The notes under the pieces: generated by a model
What the model saw: the letters and a program-made list of their open reading frames with translations, nothing else
Databases searched by the model: none
Told to the model about the DNA's origin: nothing
Shown here: in pieces, positions 8,870 through 20,855 of the stretch
How positions within the stretch are numbered: the stretch's first letter is position 1
Layout of the letters: each line of letters starts with the position of its first letter
Assembly (NCBI GenBank): GCA_029561735.1
Contig: JAKQWZ010000004.1
Span: forward strand, 1-47,837
From: Candidatus Omnitrophota bacterium
GTDB taxonomy: Bacteria > Omnitrophota > Gorgyraeia > Gygaellales > Profunditerraquicolaceae
Direction of reading: 5' to 3'
Length of the DNA: 47,837 nucleotides
Program-made: the position numbers and the translations under genes

Positions 8870-8944
8870 TGACCCTATGGGGATTTGAACCCCAGTCGAG
8901 AGCTTGAAAAGCTCTTGTCCTAGACCAGGCTAGACGATAGGGTC
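8870..8944 (-). tRNA. tRNA-Glu (anticodon TTC)
   Basis: The minus strand folds as a full cloverleaf. The acceptor GACCCTA pairs with TAGGGTC, the anticodon stem AGAGC/GCTCT encloses loop TTTTCAA with anticodon TTC, and the T-arm carries GGTTCAAATCC. CCA is not encoded. It starts only 4 bases after the gyrA stop codon, so it is probably cut from the gyrase transcript. Confidence 0.95.
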
Positions 8945-8948
8945 GAAT

Positions 8949-11384
8949 TTATTCCTCTCCATCATCAGCAATAACGTGGGCAACTGATGAAACGCGGTCC
9001 TTATCCTGTAATTTGATTAACCGCACGCCCTGAGCCGCTCTTCCGGTAGCCCGGATATCTTTAACCGCACAGCGTAAAAACATACCGCCGGCTGAAATAA
9101 CCATTAATTCATCCTGATCGCTGACTGCTTTTAAACTCACTGCCTCGCCGTTCTTATTGGTGACTTTTATATTAATAATACCTTTGCCTCCGCGCGAGGT
9201 CAGCCGATAATCTTCTATTGGTGTGCGTTTGGCAAAACCCAATTCAGTCACTGTCAGGACCGTAACTTCTTTCACAGCCAGCACCATGCCGATAACCTCA
9301 TCTTTCTTGGCCAAAGTTATCCCGCGCACGCCTCCTGCCTGCCTGCCCATATCGCGGACTTTGGTCTCCGGAAATCTAATGGCTTTGCCCTGGCGCGTGC
9401 CTAACAATAGCTCCTGTTTGCCGTCAGTCATCTGCACTGCCATCAGCTCGTCGCCCTTATCCAGAGATATTCCAATAATGCCGCCTTTGCGCGGGTTACC
9501 ATAGGCATCCAGTTTAGTTTTTTTGATCTGGCCCAGCTTGGTGACCATGACCAAATACTTATCAGCAGAAAATTCTTTAACCGGAATAGTAGAGCTGACT
9601 TTTGAGCCCGGCTCCATCTGCAATAAGTTTACTATAGCCTTGCCTTTGGAAATACGGCTGGCCTGCGGAATCTCATAGACCTTAAGCCAATGAACCTGGC
9701 CCTTGTCAGTGAACACTAGCAGATAATCTTTGGTAGATGCCACAAATAAATGCTCAATAAAATCTTCGTCTTTTACTTCTGCCCCACTTGCGCCTCTGCC
9801 TCCGCGCTTTTGTTTGCGATAAGCGCTGACCGGCAAACGTTTTATATACCCGCCGTGACTGATGGTTACTACCACGTCTTCTTCGGCGATCAAATCCTCA
9901 ACCTCAAGCTCTTCTGCTTCTCCGACGATAGCGGTCCTGCGCTCATCACCGTGTTTTTCTTTTAAGGCTACCAGCTCTTCCTTAATAATAGCTTCTATTT
10001 TTTTCTCTGAAGCCAAAATCGAGCGGCAGATTTCTATTTTCTTTAAAAGTTCTGCGTATTCTGCGTCAATTTTATCCCGCTCCAGCGCAGTCAAGCGCTG
10101 CAGCTGCATTTCCAGTATTGCCTGGGCCTGAATCTCGGAAAGCTCAAATTCTTTGATTAGCTTTACTTTCGCATCTTCCGTATTTTTGGAAGTTTTTATA
10201 GTTTTAATGATCCGGTCAATAAATTTAAGCGCGATTTTATAACCTTCAAGTATATGGGCTCTTTTTAAAGCCTTATCCAACTCAAACTGGGTGCGCCTTC
10301 TAATAATGACTTTGCGGTGAGCCACATAATATTCCAAGACCTGGCGCAGATTCAAAACCCGCGGCCTGTTTTCTACAAGCGCCAACATAATAATGCCAAA
10401 GGTAGTTTCTAATTGCGTATGCTTAAAAAGCTGATTCAGAATAATCTGGCTTTCTACGTCACGCTTCAGCTCAATAACAATGCGCATTCCGTCTTTATCC
10501 GATTCATCGCGGATGTCTGAGATACCTTCTATTTTTTTATCATCAACTAAACCCGCGGCTGCCTCGATTAAAGACGATTTTTGCACCTGATAAGGGATCT
10601 CGGTAATTACGATCATGTCTTTACCGTTTTTCTGATGTTCCACAGTTGCCTTAGCGCGCACCACCAGCTTCCCCCTGCCGGTAGTGTAAGCGTCTTTGAT
10701 GCCGCCCTTACCGCAGATCAAGCCTCCGGTAGGAAAATCCGGGCCCTTGATATGCTTCATTAATTCTTTTATGTCAGCGCCGGGGTTGTCCAGCAGATAA
10801 ATGACGGCGTCAGCAACTTCGTTTAAGTTATGCGGCGGAATATTTGTGGCCATGCCAACTGCAATGCCGCTGGAACCGTTAACTAATAAATTCGGCAATG
10901 CCGCCGGCAATAAAAGCGGCTCTTTTAAAGAAGAATCAAAGTTGGGCCCGAAATTTACCGTGTCTTTGTCAATGTCCCCGAGTATTTCATCGGCAATGGA
11001 GGCCAGGCGCGCCTCAGTATAACGCATTGCCGCCGCAGAATCTCCATCAACAGAGCCGAAGTTCCCCTGGCCCTCAACCAAAGGATAACGCAGAGAAAAA
11101 TCCTGGGCCATACGTACTAAAGTGTCATAAACCGCCACATCTCCGTGCGGATGGTATTTACCTAAAACTTCACCGACGATACGCGCGCATTTTTTGTAAG
11201 GCTTGGAATGCTCCAGCCCCAACTCAGACATAGCAAATAAAATCCTGCGATGCACCGGCTTTAACCCATCGCGCACGTCCGGCAGAGCGCGGCCGACAAT
11301 AACGCTCATAGCGTAATTTAAATAAGAATCTTTTACTTCTTCTTCAATATAAACCGGGACTATTTTTTCGTTTCGAGTATACAT
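8949..11384 (-). CDS. gyrA: DNA gyrase subunit A
   Basis: GyrA is the breakage-reunion subunit of gyrase, forming A2B2 with GyrB to introduce negative supercoils. The 811-residue protein carries catalytic Tyr122 in [10 protein letters not shown] and the GyrA box [10 protein letters not shown], which separates gyrase from topoisomerase IV. The C-terminal beta-pinwheel repeats follow (about 500-800). The quinolone-pocket motif reads [10 protein letters not shown], with valine at position 83 where most species have serine, threonine or alanine; Asp87 is kept. It lies two bases downstream of gyrB. Confidence 0.97.
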   Translation of the reverse strand: MYTRNEKIVPVYIEEEVKDSYLNYAMSVIVGRALPDVRDGLKPVHRRILFAMSELGLEHSKPYKKCARIVGEVLGKYHPHGDVAVYDTLVRMAQDFSLRYPLVEGQGNFGSVDGDSAAAMRYTEARLASIADEILGDIDKDTVNFGPNFDSSLKEPLLLPAALPNLLVNGSSGIAVGMATNIPPHNLNEVADAVIYLLDNPGADIKELMKHIKGPDFPTGGLICGKGGIKDAYTTGRGKLVVRAKATVEHQKNGKDMIVITEIPYQVQKSSLIEAAAGLVDDKKIEGISDIRDESDKDGMRIVIELKRDVESQIILNQLFKHTQLETTFGIIMLALVENRPRVLNLRQVLEYYVAHRKVIIRRRTQFELDKALKRAHILEGYKIALKFIDRIIKTIKTSKNTEDAKVKLIKEFELSEIQAQAILEMQLQRLTALERDKIDAEYAELLKKIEICRSILASEKKIEAIIKEELVALKEKHGDERRTAIVGEAEELEVEDLIAEEDVVVTISHGGYIKRLPVSAYRKQKRGGRGASGAEVKDEDFIEHLFVASTKDYLLVFTDKGQVHWLKVYEIPQASRISKGKAIVNLLQMEPGSKVSSTIPVKEFSADKYLVMVTKLGQIKKTKLDAYGNPRKGGIIGISLDKGDELMAVQMTDGKQELLLGTRQGKAIRFPETKVRDMGRQAGGVRGITLAKKDEVIGMVLAVKEVTVLTVTELGFAKRTPIEDYRLTSRGGKGIINIKVTNKNGEAVSLKAVSDQDELMVISAGGMFLRCAVKDIRATGRAAQGVRLIKLQDKDRVSSVAHVIADDGEE

Positions 11385-11386
11385 GA

Positions 11387-14142
<2,756 letters not shown>

Positions 14143-14146
14143 AAAT

Positions 14147-15238
14147 TCAGCTCAAACGCATGGGTAATACCACGTAAGTATAATTACTGGCGCGCACCAC
14201 TGCCGGTTTTTCGCTGTCAGTCACCTCTAGCTCTGCCTGGGGCGTATTAAGGTTTTTTAAGACATCCAGCAGGTAAACCGGGTTAAAGCCGATCATCATT
14301 TCTTTGCCGCGGTATTGCACTTGCAACTCTTCTCTTGACTCGCCTATGTCCGGCGTGGACTTGGATACCACTAATTTATCTTTAAAGAACTCCAATTTTA
14401 CCGCCTGATAATCCGGCGTGGACAAAAGCGCGGCCCGGCGCACTGAAAGTAAAAACTTTTCTCTTTCCACACTCATCTTGCTATCGGAGGCCGGCGGAAT
14501 AACCTGCGCATAATCCGGAAATTCGCCTTCAATTAGGCGGGAAATCACAATTACTCCCCCCAAATCAAATAAAACCTGGTTATTGCCTAAAACCATTGAC
14601 ACATCCCCATCTTCTTTCAAGTTACGATTCAACTCTTGAATTGTTTTAAAAGGGATAATAATCCTCACATCTTTGTCTGTTTCTTTGGCCAGCACGCCTT
14701 CTGCCACAGCCAGCCTTTTCCCGTCTGTTGCCACTAATGTGAGTTTGTTTTTATGGATCTTAAACAAAATCCCGTTTAAAATATAGCGGGTTTCATCAAA
14801 CGACACTGCAAAAGAAGTTAAAGATAATATATGTTTCAATCCTGCCTGGCTGATCTTTATCACCTCTTTATCTTTAAATTCCGGTAGTTTAGGGAATTCA
14901 TCGGCAGGTAAGCCTAAAATCTTAAATTGACAAGAACCTGTGTCTATAGTCACTTGGTTGTTTTTTTTAATATTAACCAATACATCATCGCTGGGTAATT
15001 CTTTAATAATATCCCCAAATCTCTTAGCAGGAACAGTTACCATACCTTGTTCAAGTATATTCACAGGAATTAAACAACTTATACCGATATCAAGGTCAGT
15101 AGCGGTTAAACGTAAACTTCCTCCTTGGGTTTCCAATAAAATATTGGAAAGTATTGGCAACACAGATTTTGCAGTAATGACGCTTTGAACTTTTTGGATT
15201 GCAGTTAAAAGATTTTCCTTACTTGTCCTAAATTTCAT
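14147..15238 (-). CDS. dnaN: DNA polymerase III beta subunit (sliding clamp)
   Basis: The ring-shaped clamp tethers the replicative polymerase to DNA. The 363-residue protein starts MKFRTSKENLLTAIQKVQSV, has three clamp repeats (about 1-120, 121-245, 246-363) and ends with the typical VLPMRLS strand (compare PMRL in E. coli). A GGAGTAGG stretch just before the ATG serves as ribosome-binding site. It follows dnaA after a 138-base AT-rich gap. Confidence 0.97.
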   Translation of the reverse strand: MKFRTSKENLLTAIQKVQSVITAKSVLPILSNILLETQGGSLRLTATDLDIGISCLIPVNILEQGMVTVPAKRFGDIIKELPSDDVLVNIKKNNQVTIDTGSCQFKILGLPADEFPKLPEFKDKEVIKISQAGLKHILSLTSFAVSFDETRYILNGILFKIHKNKLTLVATDGKRLAVAEGVLAKETDKDVRIIIPFKTIQELNRNLKEDGDVSMVLGNNQVLFDLGGVIVISRLIEGEFPDYAQVIPPASDSKMSVEREKFLLSVRRAALLSTPDYQAVKLEFFKDKLVVSKSTPDIGESREELQVQYRGKEMMIGFNPVYLLDVLKNLNTPQAELEVTDSEKPAVVRASNYTYVVLPMRLS

Positions 15239-15376
15239 TGCCTACTCCTTTTATTATTATTTATTAATAATTAATATATAGTCTTAATAGTAATACCAAT
15301 ACTATCTGTTTATAACTGGTTATCCTTTATCATATCATAAGTTGCAAAAAAATAAACCGGGTGATAACCTGTGGAT
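15239..15376. other. AT-rich dnaA-dnaN spacer, possible secondary origin element
   Basis: The spacer is strongly AT-rich around 15245-15300. It contains GGTTATC and GATAACC as an inverted pair, and one DnaA-box-like 9-mer on the minus strand at 15370-15378 (AGATCCACA, 7 of 9 to the E. coli consensus). It may hold the dnaN promoter and may help unwinding, but the box content is weaker than in the gap upstream of dnaA. Confidence 0.35.
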
Positions 15377-16699
15377 CTATTGTTTGATTACACTTATAAT
15401 TCTTTCCACCCGGGATTTTAAAAGCTCTTTAGTATGAATTTCCGCCTTTATTTTATTGTAAGAATGCAATACTGTGGTATGGTCTTTACCCCCGAAGTAT
15501 TCCCCGATTTCAGGCAGCGACAAATCAGTGAATTCCCGGCTTAGGTACATAGCCACCTGCCGCGGCAGGACAATGTTTTTATTTCTCCTTTTTGTTTTTA
15601 AATCATGCAAAGTGGTGCCAAACTCTTCCACAACACAACGTTGTATAAAATCAACTGTAATGAGTTTTTTGGGTTCTTTTAAAAGGTCTTTCAGCACTTC
15701 TTTGGTTAGGTCTAATGTAATCGGCTCTTCTTCTAACAAGGAATAAGCTATTGTGCGGATAAGCGCCCCCTCCAACTCACGGATATTAGTTTTTATTAAT
15801 TGCGCGATAAAGAAAATCACATCTTCAGGCACTGACACCGGCTCCCGCTCTATTTTTTTCTTTAATATCGCTATCCGGGTTTCCAAGTCCGGGGCCTGGA
15901 TATCAGTGCTTAGTCCCCAACTGAAACGGGAAACCAGCCTGTCTTGCAGATTAGATATTTCTTTGGGTGGCCGGTCAGATGAAATAATTATTTGCTTATG
16001 CGCGTCATAAAGCGCGTTAAAAGTATGAAAAAACTCTTCCTGTGTGGATTCTTTACCGGCAATAAACTGTATATCATCAATAACCAAAACATCCACATTC
16101 CGGTATTTTAATCTAAACGCAGGAGTTGAATGATGTTGTATGGCGTCAATAAGCTCATTAGTAAAGCGCTCGCTGGTAGTATAACTGATCTTGGCTGCCG
16201 GGTTGTTGGTTTTTATATGGTGGCAGATTGCCTGCATCAGGTGTGTTTTGCCCAGCCCCACCCCGCCGTAAATAAATAAAGGATTATAAGTTTTTGCAGG
16301 GGATTCCGCAACTGCTTTTGAATAAGCCAAGGCAATATGATTGGAAGAGCCCTCAACAAAATTATCAAAGGTGAAACGCAGGTTTAGCCCGGAACTATCC
16401 TGGCTGTTTTGCAGCCGCAGCCCGGTTTTGACAGGCTGGCAATGTTGCGGGGAAGCGGTCTTTGTTTCCAGCGTAAAGGTAAACCCTTTATCGCTTACTG
16501 CCTGCAGTTCCTGACGGATAATATCGCTATAGTTTTTCTCCACCCACTCTTTAAAGAAGGTGTCCGGGGCTTCAAGGCACAATTGCCCCTCTCCTGTTTT
16601 GCCGGGTTTAAGCGGGAGGATCCAGGTTTCAAAAACTGTATTGCCAAGCCGCTGTTTAAGGCGCTCTTGGGCGTTATCCCAAATCTTTAGGAAATCCAT
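15377..16699 (-). CDS. dnaA: Chromosomal replication initiator DnaA
   Basis: DnaA binds the origin, oligomerises with ATP and opens the duplex for helicase loading. The 440-residue protein shows domain I (1-80), a short linker, the AAA+ domain with Walker [12 protein letters not shown] (about 145-155) and Walker [10 protein letters not shown] (about 209-217), and domain IV with the helix-turn-helix signature [12 protein letters not shown] (about 406-417). Two promoter-like sites and DnaA boxes lie upstream, which fits autoregulation. Confidence 0.98.
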   Translation of the reverse strand: MDFLKIWDNAQERLKQRLGNTVFETWILPLKPGKTGEGQLCLEAPDTFFKEWVEKNYSDIIRQELQAVSDKGFTFTLETKTASPQHCQPVKTGLRLQNSQDSSGLNLRFTFDNFVEGSSNHIALAYSKAVAESPAKTYNPLFIYGGVGLGKTHLMQAICHHIKTNNPAAKISYTTSERFTNELIDAIQHHSTPAFRLKYRNVDVLVIDDIQFIAGKESTQEEFFHTFNALYDAHKQIIISSDRPPKEISNLQDRLVSRFSWGLSTDIQAPDLETRIAILKKKIEREPVSVPEDVIFFIAQLIKTNIRELEGALIRTIAYSLLEEEPITLDLTKEVLKDLLKEPKKLITVDFIQRCVVEEFGTTLHDLKTKRRNKNIVLPRQVAMYLSREFTDLSLPEIGEYFGGKDHTTVLHSYNKIKAEIHTKELLKSRVERIISVIKQ

Positions 16700-16778
16700 A
16701 GTTAAGGCGCATCTGATAAAAAGACCCTTTTTATGCTATACACAGTTTATACACAGCTTGGATAAATCTGTGGAAAAT

Positions 16779-16806
16779 ATTATAGCAGAGAAACATAGCC
16801 TTGCAA
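16779..16806 (-). promoter_or_regulatory. Promoter-like site for dnaA (proximal)
   Basis: On the minus strand TTGCAA is followed after 16 bases by a perfect TATAAT. It points at dnaA and lies next to the DnaA-box cluster, so DnaA bound there could repress it. Confidence 0.55.
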
Positions 16807-16828
16807 GCAAAATAGTTTAACGCCAACC

Positions 16829-16856
16829 ATTATACGATATTAATCCTGCGCGTCAA
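16829..16856 (-). promoter_or_regulatory. Promoter-like site for dnaA (distal)
   Basis: On the minus strand TTGACG, then 16 bases, then a perfect TATAAT: eleven of twelve positions match the sigma-70 consensus. It would give a dnaA leader of about 120 bases that includes all three DnaA boxes. Confidence 0.6.
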
Positions 16857-16929
16857 CTAAAATCACAAGATATCTTTTAGGTTCGGGGCAAATTCTTATC
16901 TGCCGTTCAATACCAAACACTTATTTATC

Positions 16930-16958
16930 TTGACCGGCGCAACTTTATATGTTACAAT
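16930..16958 (+). promoter_or_regulatory. Promoter of the rpmH-yidD-yidC operon
   Basis: TTGACC (16930-16935), a 17-base spacer and TACAAT (16953-16958) match the sigma-70 consensus at ten of twelve positions. It points at rpmH, about 75 bases downstream of the -10 element. Confidence 0.65.
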
Positions 16959-17036
16959 CCCAAAAATCAAATAAGATTATAACGGCGCAGCTGCGCCCGG
17001 GATAATCCATAAAATTTTGCAACAAGGAGCTGAAAA

Positions 17037-17174
17037 ATGAAGTTTAACCTTAAAACACCGACGAAGATTGTCAAAAAACGCAGGCAAGGATTTTTAGTGC
17101 GTATGCGCACCAAGCACGGCAGAAGCACTTTATCCCGCCGCCGCGCAAAGGGCAGGCATAAAATAGCCATTTAA
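17037..17174 (+). CDS. rpmH: 50S ribosomal protein L34
   Basis: This 45-residue, very basic protein has the L34 signature GFLVRMRTKHGR followed by LSRRRAKGRHK. Length and composition are normal for L34, a late-assembling 50S protein. AAGGAG lies about seven bases before the ATG. The stop overlaps the yidD start (TAATG). The usual next gene, rnpA, is missing. Confidence 0.95.
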   Translation: MKFNLKTPTKIVKKRRQGFLVRMRTKHGRSTLSRRRAKGRHKIAI

Positions 17175-17389
17175 TGTTAACCAAAATAATTTTAGGCCTG
17201 ATTTGTTTGTACCGCAGGTGTATACGGCCTTATTTACCAACCAGTTGTATCTATAACCCGACATGTTCGGAATATGCCAGGCAGGCCATTACTAAATACG
17301 GGTGGCTTAAAGGCATTTTAATGGCAGCGGCAAGGCTTGGCAGATGCCATCCTTTTTCAGGCAGATGCGGTTTTGACCCTGTAAAATAA
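17174..17389 (+). CDS. yidD: Membrane protein insertion efficiency factor YidD
   Basis: The 71-residue protein shows the family core: YRRCIRPYLPTSCIYNPTCS, EYARQAITKYG, and C-terminal RCHPFSGRCGFDPV. YidD is a small membrane-associated protein that aids YidC-dependent insertion. It starts inside the rpmH stop and ends two bases before yidC, so the three genes form one transcription unit. Confidence 0.95.
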   Translation: MLTKIILGLICLYRRCIRPYLPTSCIYNPTCSEYARQAITKYGWLKGILMAAARLGRCHPFSGRCGFDPVK

Positions 17390-17391
17390 CT

Positions 17392-18915
17392 ATGGAAAAA
17401 AGAACAATTTTAGCAATTGCATTGTCAATGGCAGTATTATTGGGATGGTCACTGTTAGTCCCTAAGCAACAACCTATTGTTAATAAAGAGGTTATAACAT
17501 CAAGCCCGCCTGCGGATCAGGCTCTGCCCAAGTTGATAAGCCCCCAGCAAGCTGAAACACCTGCCAAGCCAATTAAGCCAGAATCAATTATTAAATTCAG
17601 GACTCCGGAGTTTGAGATAAGCTTTCTTGAATCCCGAGCAGCAATCAAGGAGGTTGTGTTCCATAAATTCCAGTCAGATGTTTTTGTGCTTGGCCATGGC
17701 TTTGAATTGGCTGATGAAAGCCTCAATTTTAGAAAAGAAAGCCAAAGCCCGGACCAGATAACTTTTGTGCATGCAGATAAAGATAAGGTAATTACTAAGA
17801 AGTTTGACTTTTCTAAGTCTAAATATACCATAGGTTTACAAGTTAATGTCCTTAATCGCTCCAGCGCAGATTTAAAAATATCATTGCCTCTCTTGGTGGG
17901 CACGCTGGATTTTAGTTTGGATCCTAAAAATAGCACTTATCAAGATCTTGCCGCAGCCACAACTGAAAAGATATTCCATCCAAATTCCAAAAAGAATAAT
18001 ACTTTTAGCAATTTAAAATTTATCAGTATCCGAGACCGCTATTTTTGTTTTATTGTCCAGCCGGAAAAAGGTGAATATACAGGCTTTGAAAAAGTCTTAA
18101 CAAAGCAAGAAACCCAAGTTAGCTTAGAAGGCAAGGAAGTCACATTAAAACCTAATGCCCAGATTGGACATTTCTATGCTTCATATCTAGGTCCGCAGGT
18201 ATTTAAGGAGATTAAAAGCATAAATCCAGATTGGACAGCTGTGATGTATTTTGGAACCTTTGATTTTATTGCTCAATTGCTATTGCAGTTTTTAGAGTTT
18301 TTGCATAGCATGGTGCATAATTGGGGATTAGCTATAGTTTTGTTAAGCTTATCAATTTATCTGGTATTATTTCCGCTTTCTATAAAGCAAATGCGCTCTA
18401 TGAAAGAGATGCAGGCCTTACAGCCGCGTATAGAAGCGTTACGCAAGGAACATAAGGATAATCCGCAAAAACTAAACAAAGAGATCATGCAGCTATATAA
18501 AGAGCACAAGGTGAATCCGCTTGGCGGATGCTTACCAATGCTTTTGCAAATACCTGTGTTTTTTGCTCTTTATCAAGCCTTAATCCGTTCTGTTGCTTTA
18601 AAAGGAGCTAACTTCTTATGGATTAAGGACTTATCTGAGCCAGACCGGTTATTTGTCCTGCCTAATAGTTTGCCTCTAATCGGTAAAGATATTAATATAT
18701 TGCCCCTATTAATGATGATCGGTATGTTTTTTCAACAAAAACTGACTATGAAGAGCAGCGGGCAAGCCAATGAACAACAAAAAATCATGTTGATTATTTT
18801 CCCGCTTATGTTCGGGTTTATTTTCTACAATATGCCATCTGGCTTGGTATTGTACTGGTTTATCAATAGCGTGCTTATGCTGGTACAGCAATTGCGTACT
18901 AATGCGAAATCATGA
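17392..18915 (+). CDS. yidC: Membrane protein insertase YidC
   Basis: YidC inserts and folds inner-membrane proteins alone or with SecYEG. The 507-residue protein has the Gram-negative layout: an N-terminal membrane anchor (about 5-23), a large periplasmic beta domain (about 50-270) and the conserved insertase core (about 285-505). That core includes the charged cytoplasmic coiled region around KEHKDNPQKLNKEIMQLYKE, then NPLGGCLPMLLQIPVFFALY. The large periplasmic domain argues for a two-membrane cell. Confidence 0.97.
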   Translation: MEKRTILAIALSMAVLLGWSLLVPKQQPIVNKEVITSSPPADQALPKLISPQQAETPAKPIKPESIIKFRTPEFEISFLESRAAIKEVVFHKFQSDVFVLGHGFELADESLNFRKESQSPDQITFVHADKDKVITKKFDFSKSKYTIGLQVNVLNRSSADLKISLPLLVGTLDFSLDPKNSTYQDLAAATTEKIFHPNSKKNNTFSNLKFISIRDRYFCFIVQPEKGEYTGFEKVLTKQETQVSLEGKEVTLKPNAQIGHFYASYLGPQVFKEIKSINPDWTAVMYFGTFDFIAQLLLQFLEFLHSMVHNWGLAIVLLSLSIYLVLFPLSIKQMRSMKEMQALQPRIEALRKEHKDNPQKLNKEIMQLYKEHKVNPLGGCLPMLLQIPVFFALYQALIRSVALKGANFLWIKDLSEPDRLFVLPNSLPLIGKDINILPLLMMIGMFFQQKLTMKSSGQANEQQKIMLIIFPLMFGFIFYNMPSGLVLYWFINSVLMLVQQLRTNAKS

Positions 18916-19106
18916 AACAAAATATAGTGAAAATAGAAGTGGAAGGAAGCACTGTTGAGGAAGCAATAAAAAAGGCTTTGGCTCAGTTAAAAGTGCCGCG
19001 AGACAAGGTGCAGATCAAAGTAATATCTGAAGAAGAAAAGGGGTTGTTTGGTATGCCTGGAGCGCGGCCGGCAAAAGTGCGGGTTAGCCTTAAAGAAACT
19101 GCTTGA
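18912..19106 (+). CDS. Jag N-terminal domain protein, lacking KH and R3H domains
   Basis: The 64-residue product matches only the Jag_N module: VEGSTVEEAIKKALAQL, then EEEKGLFGMPGARPAKVRV. Full-length Jag/KhpB/SpoIIIJ-associated proteins continue with KH and R3H RNA-binding domains to 200 residues or more. Here the frame stops (TGA at 19104-19106) and a new promoter and parA follow, with no sign of the missing part. It overlaps the end of yidC by four bases, the usual position for jag. Function without RNA-binding domains is uncertain. Confidence 0.8.
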   Translation: MKQNIVKIEVEGSTVEEAIKKALAQLKVPRDKVQIKVISEEEKGLFGMPGARPAKVRVSLKETA

Positions 19107-19130
19107 CAATAACAGCAATTTTTAGATAAT
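19103..19130 (+). promoter_or_regulatory. Promoter-like site upstream of parA
   Basis: A perfect TTGACA (19103-19108), a 16-base spacer and GATAAT (19125-19130) match the consensus at eleven of twelve positions. The -35 overlaps the stop codon of the Jag-domain gene. Confidence 0.6.
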
Positions 19131-19197
19131 AGAAGCAGGGAAGCATAGTTAGTAAAGGGTGTTTCTTAAGGAACTATGTGTAACTATAAGGTTTGCA

Positions 19198-19986
19198 ATG
19201 GGTAAAACCATAACTATTTGTAATCAAAAAGGCGGCACAGGTAAAACCACCACTGCAATTAATTTATCCGTAGCCTTGGCTTTAGCCGACAAAAGCATTC
19301 TTTTAATAGATTTAGATCCCCAAGCAAATACTACCAGCGGATTAGGCATAAACAAACACAATATAAAAACCAGTACTTACCATGCTCTTTTAGAAGAAGC
19401 AGAAATTAAGGATATTCTGCAATCTACTTCAATAAATAAACTGATGGTTGCCCCGTCAAATTTAGACCTTACCGGTGCTGAGGTGGAGTTAGTAGGAGCG
19501 CTTGGCCGTGAGCATCGCTTGAAAAGGGCATTATCCAAAATACGCGATGATTTTGATTTTGTGATTATTGATTCGCCTCCGTCGCTGGGCTTGTTGACTA
19601 TTAATGGATTATGCGCTGCTGATTCAGTATTAATACCTGTGCAGTGCGAGTATTATGCTTTGGAAGGATTAACGCAACTCCTTAATACTATTAGACTTGT
19701 GAAAGATAATTTAAACGCCGGGTTGGAAGTGGAAGGGGTTTTGTTAACTATGGCAGATTTCCGGACTAACCTGACAAAGGAAGTAATTCAAGAAGTCAGG
19801 CAGAATTTCGCTAAAGTCTATCAAACAGTTATACCGCGTAATATCCGCCTGACTGAAGCGCCGAGCTTTGGCCAGCCGATTGCAGTATACGATAAAGATT
19901 CTATTGGTTCGCAAAAATATTCAGAGTTGGCGCAGGAAATTTTAGGCCAGCCACTAAAAGCCGCAATAACACCCGGGGGACACTAA
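19198..19986 (+). CDS. parA: Chromosome-partitioning ATPase ParA (Soj)
   Basis: ParA is a deviant-Walker ATPase that moves ParB-parS complexes away from the origin. The 262-residue protein starts MGKTITICNQKGGTGKTT (P-loop at the N-terminus) and contains LLIDLDPQANTTSG and IIDSPPSLGLLT. A GTG at 19159 would add 13 residues with no family counterpart, so the ATG at 19198 is preferred. parA and parB lie about 2-3 kb from the proposed origin, as is usual. Confidence 0.95.
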   Translation: MGKTITICNQKGGTGKTTTAINLSVALALADKSILLIDLDPQANTTSGLGINKHNIKTSTYHALLEEAEIKDILQSTSINKLMVAPSNLDLTGAEVELVGALGREHRLKRALSKIRDDFDFVIIDSPPSLGLLTINGLCAADSVLIPVQCEYYALEGLTQLLNTIRLVKDNLNAGLEVEGVLLTMADFRTNLTKEVIQEVRQNFAKVYQTVIPRNIRLTEAPSFGQPIAVYDKDSIGSQKYSELAQEILGQPLKAAITPGGH

Positions 19987-19988
19987 AA

Positions 19989-20855
19989 ATGGAAAGACGG
20001 GCATTGGGAAAAGGAATAGGAGCATTAATTTCTGAAAGGCCGCAGGCTCAAACAGAGAAACACGAAAAGGTCCTTTATGCAAAAATTGCGCAGGTCAAAC
20101 CCAGCCCATTTCAGCCCCGGGAAGATTTTAATCCGCAGGATTTAGAAGACCTTACTCAATCTATAAAAGAAAAAGGGATTATTCAACCTGTATTGGTGCG
20201 GCGAAAAGGGGATTTTTTTGAATTGATCGCCGGGGAAAGGAGGTTTCGTGCTGCCCAGGCTTTGGATTTGCAAGAGATTCCCGTCATTGTAAAAGATGTA
20301 GATGACCGGGATTCTTTGGAAATTGCCTTGATTGAAAATATTCAGAGGCAGAATTTGAATTGTATTGAAGAGGCGCGGGCATATCAATTTCTAATTGAAA
20401 AGTTTTCTTTGACTCAAGAAAGGCTTGCAGAGGTATTGGGCAAGGCCAGGGTCACAGTTACTAACATATTGCGGTTATTGAGGTTACCGCAAGAAATTCA
20501 GGATGAGATTAAAAGAGGCAGGATTACATTTGCGCATGGCCGGGCGCTTCTAGAGCTGGAAGATGTAAATTTGCAACGGCGGCTGGCTCAAACTGTTATT
20601 AGTCGAGGCCTTTCGGTCCCCGAGCTGGAAAATTTAATAAAATCGCACCGCCCCAGAGTTGCCAGAAAAAAACATGCCGGCCAGAGCGAATCCGATGTGC
20701 ATATGGCTGTGGTTGAGGAAGAGCTGCGGCACCTGCTGGCAACCAAAGTCCGGATAAACAAAAAGCAAAAACGCGGCACCATACATATTGAATTTTATTC
20801 CAAAGAAGATCTGGACAGGATTATTAATATTCTGAAAGGAGCCAAGAGACAGTGA
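19989..20855 (+). CDS. parB: Chromosome-partitioning protein ParB (Spo0J)
   Basis: ParB binds parS sites near the origin and, as a CTP switch, slides along DNA and stimulates ParA. The 288-residue protein has the N-terminal ALGKGIGALI motif, the ParB/sulfiredoxin core with IAGERRFRAAQALDLQEIPV (about 74-93), the ENIQRQNLN segment and a helix-turn-helix (about 130-160) containing LAEVLGKARVTVTNILRLL. A basic C-terminal dimer domain ends the protein. It begins two bases after parA. I found no intact parS in the window. Confidence 0.95.
   Translation: MERRALGKGIGALISERPQAQTEKHEKVLYAKIAQVKPSPFQPREDFNPQDLEDLTQSIKEKGIIQPVLVRRKGDFFELIAGERRFRAAQALDLQEIPVIVKDVDDRDSLEIALIENIQRQNLNCIEEARAYQFLIEKFSLTQERLAEVLGKARVTVTNILRLLRLPQEIQDEIKRGRITFAHGRALLELEDVNLQRRLAQTVISRGLSVPELENLIKSHRPRVARKKHAGQSESDVHMAVVEEELRHLLATKVRINKKQKRGTIHIEFYSKEDLDRIINILKGAKRQ

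Larger units (their letters stand above)
16700..16925. other. Candidate replication origin (oriC) with DnaA boxes
   Basis: The dnaA-rpmH gap is the strand switch of the window. Nearly all genes to the left run left and all to the right run right, as expected for bidirectional replication. DnaA-box-like 9-mers are CTATACACA at 16736-16744, TTATACACA at 16747-16755, and TTTTCCACA on the minus strand at 16769-16777; they match TTATNCACA-type boxes with zero to one or two differences. The cluster is small, so the full origin may include the dnaA-dnaN spacer. The rest of the 337-base gap holds promoters but no gene. Confidence 0.6.

Noticed and set aside
15239-15376. dnaA-dnaN spacer as the main oriC
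   Set aside because: It is AT-rich but has only one weak 7/9 box, whereas the dnaA-rpmH gap has three better boxes and is the strand switch; kept as a secondary candidate only.
17517-17936. 139-residue antisense frame in yidC
   Set aside because: It is a shadow of the yidC periplasmic domain, with no motif or independent signals.
19159-19197. Upstream GTG start for parA
   Set aside because: It adds 13 residues with no counterpart before the P-loop, while ATG 19198 gives the family-typical MGKTI start.
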